From NCBI GenBank assembly GCA_002297815.1, contig DBKH01000064.1:1-51663 (forward strand): a stretch of DNA of 51,663 nt. The letters are read 5' to 3'. Both the position numbers and the translations under genes were made by a program. Positions 49,748-51,663 of this stretch are shown piece by piece. This stretch comes from Bacteroidales bacterium UBA755. GTDB taxonomy: Bacteria > Bacteroidota > Bacteroidia > Bacteroidales > UBA932. A model generated the notes under the pieces. The model ran no database searches. It saw only the letters and a program-made list of their open reading frames with translations, and was not told the DNA's origin. How positions within the stretch are numbered: the first letter of the stretch is position 1; the number at the start of each line of letters is the position of its first letter.

Positions 49748-50602
49748 TTATGCGAAACTGCGGATGGCACTCTCAACGAGCTCAGCGACAGTGGAGCGGC
49801 TGATGTCTCCATAGGTGGCCTCTTCCGGGATGGTCTCAAGGACGGGAGCCACGAACGAAATCATCTGCAAGACCTTGGCCTCTTCCTCCGGAATGCCTCT
49901 GGAACGCATGTAGAACTGCTCGTCCTCGTTTAGTTTCCCGACAGTGGCACCGTGGGAACACTTCACGTCATCAGCGTAGATTTCCAGCCGAGGCTTGGTG
50001 TTAACTCTAGCCGTGTCCGAAAGCAGGATGTTATGGTTCTCCTGAAACGCTTCGGTCCTCTGGGCGTCAGGAGCGATCACAATCTTGCCGAAGAATCCGC
50101 ACTTGGCTTCTCCAGACGCCAACCCGTTGAATGTCTGCCAGGAACGGCAGTCTCCGGTGCGGTGATGCATCGTGATGTCGAACGTCACGTTGTCGTGGCC
50201 GGAACACAGGTATATTCCCGAAAGCCGGACTTCTGAATGCGCTCCGGTCAGGTCGATCGTCAGCGGAATCCGCGCAGATACCCCCGGCAGCACTATCACC
50301 GTCAAATCCAGCTTCGCGTCCGCCCCCACCTCGATGTTGGCCGGAATTCTGGACAGGCTGGTCACTTCGACAGGCTCAGTGACCAAATCAGAGGTTGTCT
50401 CGGTGGCCGATTCTGTGGTTGGTGAGCCTGTCGAACCAACTACCGCTCCAATGTAATCTTGATTAGCTCCAACGGCAACGTCAGCGGTGGAAAGCACAAA
50501 GACTTTACGAATATGCTCTCCGTCAGCTACTTTCATTCCCGGCACGATGGGTGAGGGAATATAATTGCCGTGGTCTATGTTTTTAGAACTGTTCAAAGCC
50601 AT
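49748..50602 (-). CDS. sufD: Fe-S cluster assembly protein SufD, short form
   Basis: 284 residues from ATG 50602, inside the end of sufC; the frame also offers TTG 50611. SufD/SufB-type beta-helix core with the conserved C-terminal segment DVKCSHGATVGKLNEDEQFY (about 225-244) and MRSRGIPEEEA. Family members are commonly 400-450 residues, so much of the N-terminal region is missing or very reduced. SufD works with SufB and SufC as scaffold for Fe-S cluster assembly in the cytoplasm. Two palindromic elements encode STGSPTTES and VTEPVEVTS near residue 60-85. The overlap with sufC suggests translational coupling. Confidence 0.88.
   Translation of the reverse strand: MALNSSKNIDHGNYIPSPIVPGMKVADGEHIRKVFVLSTADVAVGANQDYIGAVVGSTGSPTTESATETTSDLVTEPVEVTSLSRIPANIEVGADAKLDLTVIVLPGVSARIPLTIDLTGAHSEVRLSGIYLCSGHDNVTFDITMHHRTGDCRSWQTFNGLASGEAKCGFFGKIVIAPDAQRTEAFQENHNILLSDTARVNTKPRLEIYADDVKCSHGATVGKLNEDEQFYMRSRGIPEEEAKVLQMISFVAPVLETIPEEATYGDISRSTVAELVESAIRSFA
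50360..50441. repeat. Two palindromic elements in sufD
   Basis: 50360-50384 has perfect arms GGTCACT / AGTGACC. 50417-50441 has arms GGTTGGT / ACCAACT. They lie in opposite orientation, 32 bp apart, both translated in frame. Confidence 0.93.
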
Positions 50603-51335
50603 CCTTTTCAATCTTGTCTATCAGTTCGTAACCACCGGTGGCCACGATGCGGCCGTCCTTTAGGACATGCACGACATCCGGCCTGACATATTCAAGAAGC
50701 TTCTGGTAGTGGGTGATGACGATTGCCGACTTTTCTGGAGTGTGCAGAGCGTTCACACCGTCGGCCACGATCTTGAGCGCGTCCACGTCCAGTCCGCTGT
50801 CCGTCTCGTCGAGGATCGCTAGGGTTGGATCGAGCATCGCCATCTGGAAGATCTCGTTCCTCTTTTTCTCTCCGCCGGAGAAACCGACGTTGACCTCACG
50901 CTTGGCGAACTCCGGCTTCATCTGCACGAAAGCCATCTTCTGCTTCATAAGCTTCAGAAAATCACCAGCTTTCATCGGCTCCTTCCCCTGCGCCTTCAGT
51001 TTCGAGTTGATGGCCGTCTTCATGAAGTTGGTGATGGACACGCCCGGAATCTCAATCGGGTACTGGAAAGACATGAAGAGTCCTGCCCAGGCCCTTTCCT
51101 CTGGCTTCATCGCCAGAAGATCCTTGCCGTCGAACTCTATGGAGCCAGCGGTGACCTCATAGTTCGGTTTGCCGGTCAGGACCGAGGACAGGGTGCTTTT
51201 GCCGGCCCCGTTCGGCCCCATCACAGCGTGAATCTCACCGCGATGGATCTCAAGGTTGATGCCCTTGAGGATCTCCTTGTCTCCGACGCTGGCGTGCAGA
51301 TCGGTTATTTTCAGTAATATGTCTGTCATGTTCAT
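50583..51335 (-). CDS. sufC: Fe-S cluster assembly ATPase SufC
   Basis: 250 residues from ATG 51335 (MNMTDILLKITDL); another ATG at 51329 is possible, and the frame runs upstream without support. Walker A GPNGAGKST, Q-loop SFQYPIEIPG, ABC signature GFSGGEKKRNE and Walker B LAILDETDSGLD are all intact. SufC powers the SufBCD scaffold. sufB is not next to it here: upstream lies pnuC. sufD overlaps its 3' end by 20 bp, and ispE follows. Confidence 0.97.
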   Translation of the reverse strand: MNMTDILLKITDLHASVGDKEILKGINLEIHRGEIHAVMGPNGAGKSTLSSVLTGKPNYEVTAGSIEFDGKDLLAMKPEERAWAGLFMSFQYPIEIPGVSITNFMKTAINSKLKAQGKEPMKAGDFLKLMKQKMAFVQMKPEFAKREVNVGFSGGEKKRNEIFQMAMLDPTLAILDETDSGLDVDALKIVADGVNALHTPEKSAIVITHYQKLLEYVRPDVVHVLKDGRIVATGGYELIDKIEKDGFEQF

Positions 51336-51453
51336 TATGTTTTGCGTGGAGGCTATGCTCCTCGTTGTCAATCTTTTGCGTTGTTCCCTTTGGTAGGAAT
51401 CCACTAAAGTGAAATGTGTAAATCGTTCTCCTTTAGTTAGTTGCCATCCACGG

Positions 51454-51663
51454 CTACCTCTCCTCCTTGTACAGTCGGTACCAGGTCCAGAGGGACCAGA
51501 TGCCGTTGAGCAGGTACAGGGCGCTGACGATCGGCATGAAGACGAGGCCAGCGCTGATGTAGAGGGTGATGTTAGTGATGTTCACCACCAGCCACACGAT
51601 CCAGCAGTCCCATTTCTTCTGGGCGGAAAGGAACTGCGCTAGAAGCGTCAGCATCAATCCGAA
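51454..51663 (-). CDS. pnuC: Nicotinamide riboside transporter PnuC (C-terminal part, 5' end outside window)
   Basis: The frame is open to the last base of the window and starts FGLMLTLLAQFLSAQKKWDC. Two to three hydrophobic segments and the pattern KKWDCWIVWLVVN...ISAGLVFMPIVSALYLLNG, ending WTWYRLYKEER, match the end of PnuC-family transporters. These carry nicotinamide riboside across the inner membrane for NAD synthesis. The stop at 51454 lies about 120 bp upstream of the sufC start. Confidence 0.85.
   Translation of the reverse strand, partial: FGLMLTLLAQFLSAQKKWDCWIVWLVVNITNITLYISAGLVFMPIVSALYLLNGIWSLWTWYRLYKEER

Noticed and set aside
49744..49839. Longer N-terminus for ispE
   Set aside because: The IspE family begins at MIVKTNVKLNLG; the extra codons overlap sufD and look unlike protein.

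Overview
The window looks like a chromosomal segment of a gut-type member of the Bacteroidota, most likely order Bacteroidales. The evidence is the phylum-type promoters (TTTG, 19 bp, TAnnTTTG, best seen before rpsL), many signal-peptide and lipoprotein exoenzymes, a fimbrillin-like lipoprotein, two TlpA/DUF4369-type thioredoxin lipoproteins, a seven-TM AraC regulator, menaquinone genes (menA-menG) and few Shine-Dalgarno sequences. I cannot place it to genus. Start codons were chosen by eye; several longest-ORF starts are TTG and were moved to an in-frame ATG beside a signal peptide or conserved N-terminus.

Layout. 1-9 kb: a HEAT/DUF1080 exported protein (5' end outside the window), a metallophosphoesterase, menA-menG, a thioredoxin lipoprotein and uvrC. 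9-14 kb: an AAA ATPase with a palindromic promoter, then a decayed zone holding two fragments of an Rpn-type nuclease gene, the 3' end of a GH3 beta-glucosidase gene and an IS21 istA gene lacking its catalytic core. 14-25 kb: exported or lipid-anchored enzymes (serine hydrolase, EEP phosphatase/nuclease, S9 peptidase, GH2 glycosidase), a ThiL-like kinase and a TPR membrane regulator paired with a TlpA lipoprotein. 25-33.7 kb: rpsL-rpsG-fusA-rpsJ, a CAU tRNA, rnr, a ROK kinase and manA. 33.7-43.4 kb: an accessory region with a duplicated promoter-plus-terminator unit (candidate small RNA), a G10 tract, a 38-residue peptide gene, a fimbrillin/beta-helix lipoprotein, a candidate structured RNA, a membrane AraC regulator and a three-gene operon of an Ntn-type amide hydrolase and two paralogous lipoproteins resembling leukocidin-family beta-pore formers. 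43.4-51.7 kb: a methyltransferase, a PIF1-like helicase, queH, a tandem hairpin array, ispE, sufD, sufC and the 3' end of pnuC.

Two things stand out. First, a 25-bp palindromic element (core GAGCCTGTCGA between 7-bp arms) occurs at least fifteen times counting degenerate copies. Most copies lie in frame inside conserved genes (menG, GH2, helicase, queH, ispE, sufD). The arms differ between copies but keep complementarity, and the arm variants avoid stop codons in the frame used. Second, the 33.7-43.4 kb region couples possible phase variation, candidate small RNAs and a membrane regulator with what may be a two-component pore-forming lipoprotein system.
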